Origin: Fodinibius saliphilus
GTDB lineage: Bacteria; Bacteroidota; Rhodothermia; Balneolales; Balneolaceae
Direction: 5' to 3'
Assembly (NCBI RefSeq): GCF_005869845.1
Contig: NZ_VAWF01000001.1
Span: 1,798,001-1,862,000 of the forward strand
DNA: 64,000 bases
Both the position numbers and the translations under genes were made by a program. Positions 62,844-64,000 of the stretch are shown here, one piece after another (positions within the stretch are counted from its first letter, which is position 1; every line of letters starts with the position of its first letter). The notes under the pieces are model-generated. The model did not search any database, was not told the DNA's origin, and was given only the letters and a program-made list of their open reading frames with translations.

Positions 62844-63992
62844 TTAAACTTGGAAAGAGATCTCAAATTTTGTCCACTTATCCTCTGAAATATTGATTTC
62901 CCCTTCAAGTTGTTGAGTTAACGTTTTAACAAGAGTCATCCCCAAAGAATTACTTTCGGCAATTGTAAAACCTTCAGGCAGCCCCTTACCATTATCTTTT
63001 ACTGAAAACTGTACCGTACCATCTGTCTCTTCAAGTGCAACTACGATCTCCCCATCATTGACATCCTCAAAACCGTGCTTAAAAGCATTATTTAGCAGCT
63101 CATTTACAATAAGCCCCAAGGGAACTGCTTTTGTTATATCCAGATCAAAACTCTCAACCTTATTTTTAATTGTTATATTTTTTTGCTCAGAATTAAAAGC
63201 ATCAGAAATCATTCCGGCAAAATCTTCGATATATTCTTGAATATCGATTGCAGACAGCGTCTCATTCTGATACAACTTCTCATGGATCATTGCAATTGAC
63301 CTGATCCGCGACTGGGTATCTTCAAAAACAGTAACCAGCGGCTCTTCAGATTCATGCTTCTGCAATTCTAATAAACTTGAAATAACGGCAAGGTTATTTT
63401 TTACCCGGTGGTGAATTTCCTCTAAAAGAGTTTGTTTCTCTTTTAAAGACCGTTCAATCTCCACTTCATATTTCTTTCGATCTGATATATCTCTTACGCT
63501 TCCCACGATAGCCACGGCAGTCCCATTCTTACCCTTCACCAATGCCCGCTGATTATTCACCCAAATATAATTTCCATTATTGGTCCTAATTCTAAACTCC
63601 GTCTCATCTGCAAAATAGTCGTAATGACCTTTCTCTTCCATGCTCTCGATTTCCTGTTTCATTTTCTCCAAATCTTCCGGATGGACGTGCCCCAATACAA
63701 ATGACCTGCCTTTATTTAAGAAATCATCAGTCGGATATCCCAGCATCTCTTCTACATAAGGACTTATGTATTCATACTGTCCCGATTTAATATCTAACTG
63801 ATAAACGATATCACGGGAATGCTGCAATACCTTTTTAAATTTTGACTCACTTCTGGAAAGCTTTTCATTTAAATTATTTATCTCTCTGAAAAAAGAGTTG
63901 ACTACCAAATAACCAATTATTAGAAGTGTTATCCCTACAATAATAATTGTCCAGAAAATAAACGATTTAACCCAACTTGCCATGCTCCCCAT
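62844..63992 (-). CDS. PAS histidine kinase (HisKA_2/HWE type), possibly N-terminally incomplete
   Basis: A 382-residue (minimum) kinase. A membrane helix at about 12-30 is followed by a coiled linker (38-50), a PAS domain (about 48-165: IVYQLDIKSGQYEYISPYVEEMLGYP and FRIRTNNGNYIWVN), a HisKA_2 phospho-acceptor region (HHRVKNNLAVISSLLELQKHE, His near 193) and an ATPase domain (LIVNELLNNAFKHGF, FSVKDNGKGLP). The frame stays open to the end of the window, so the start at 63992 is uncertain and an extracytoplasmic sensor could lie beyond it. The convergent NarL-type regulator is the likely partner. Confidence 0.88.
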   Translation of the reverse strand: MGSMASWVKSFIFWTIIIVGITLLIIGYLVVNSFFREINNLNEKLSRSESKFKKVLQHSRDIVYQLDIKSGQYEYISPYVEEMLGYPTDDFLNKGRSFVLGHVHPEDLEKMKQEIESMEEKGHYDYFADETEFRIRTNNGNYIWVNNQRALVKGKNGTAVAIVGSVRDISDRKKYEVEIERSLKEKQTLLEEIHHRVKNNLAVISSLLELQKHESEEPLVTVFEDTQSRIRSIAMIHEKLYQNETLSAIDIQEYIEDFAGMISDAFNSEQKNITIKNKVESFDLDITKAVPLGLIVNELLNNAFKHGFEDVNDGEIVVALEETDGTVQFSVKDNGKGLPEGFTIAESNSLGMTLVKTLTQQLEGEINISEDKWTKFEISFQV

Positions 63993-64000
63993 GGTATGTG

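Noticed and set aside
1-64000. tRNA genes, CRISPR arrays, insertion sequences and prophage genes
   Set aside because: No cloverleaf-like sequence, regularly spaced repeats, transposase, integrase or phage structural gene was noticed; the only tandem repeat is the lipoprotein duplication.

Overview
The window is 64 kb of chromosome from a Bacteroidota/Balneolota-type bacterium, most likely a Balneolaceae relative (Fodinibius/Gracilimonas-like). This rests on AT-rich DNA, a SusC/SusD pair, PIG-L-fused NagB, a CrtZ-type carotenoid hydroxylase, ligase-associated repair genes and a GGM-tailed GroEL. No rRNA, tRNA, CRISPR array, integrase or transposase is visible. The genus is an inference.

Layout: 0-1.2 kb is the 3' part of an ATP-dependent DNA ligase; 1.2-2.7 kb holds a lipoprotein and a divergent HhH-type glycosylase homologue. 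3-18.7 kb is an amino-sugar (GlcNAc/chitin-type) utilisation locus: LacI regulator, NagB-PIG-L fusion, SusD, SusC, a GHL10-like hydrolase, a CBM9-like protein, a ROK kinase, an SSS symporter and a GH20 hexosaminidase. Four copies of a TGGAANCGNTTCCA-like palindrome lie in front of its transcription units and mark a probable local LacI regulon. 18.8-24.7 kb is a decaying or mis-sequenced stretch with a frameshifted two-domain terpene synthase/cyclase-like gene and an outer-membrane barrel gene interrupted by an in-frame stop.

25-35.8 kb is mainly housekeeping: groES-groEL, rsmA, alanine dehydrogenase, acs, then the ligase-associated helicase and PdeM phosphoesterase, which lie 31 kb from the ligase they usually accompany. 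35.8-44.3 kb is the most interesting part: an ECF sigma factor, two near-identical tandem genes for a tiny acidic lipoprotein, a TPR-CHAT protease-like protein, a membrane anti-sigma-like TPR protein, then a TlpA-type thioredoxin lipoprotein and a secreted GH3 (NagZ-like) enzyme. Three promoters of identical structure (TGTAACAAA, 11 bases, TACTCTTGT) face the lipoprotein pair and the anti-sigma-like gene, so the sigma factor's own regulon can be read from the sequence.

44-64 kb holds an S9 peptidase, DinB-like protein, CrtZ, a TetR-ABC1 kinase pair, hflK-hflC, a SpoIIE-type phosphatase, bacilliredoxin, superoxide dismutase, a soluble-transhydrogenase-like flavoprotein, a DUF429 protein, aspS, a NarL-type response regulator and a PAS histidine kinase that runs to the window edge. 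Stress response (SOD, bacilliredoxin, GroE, HflKC, SpoIIE phosphatase, ECF circuit) and polysaccharide use are the dominant themes.
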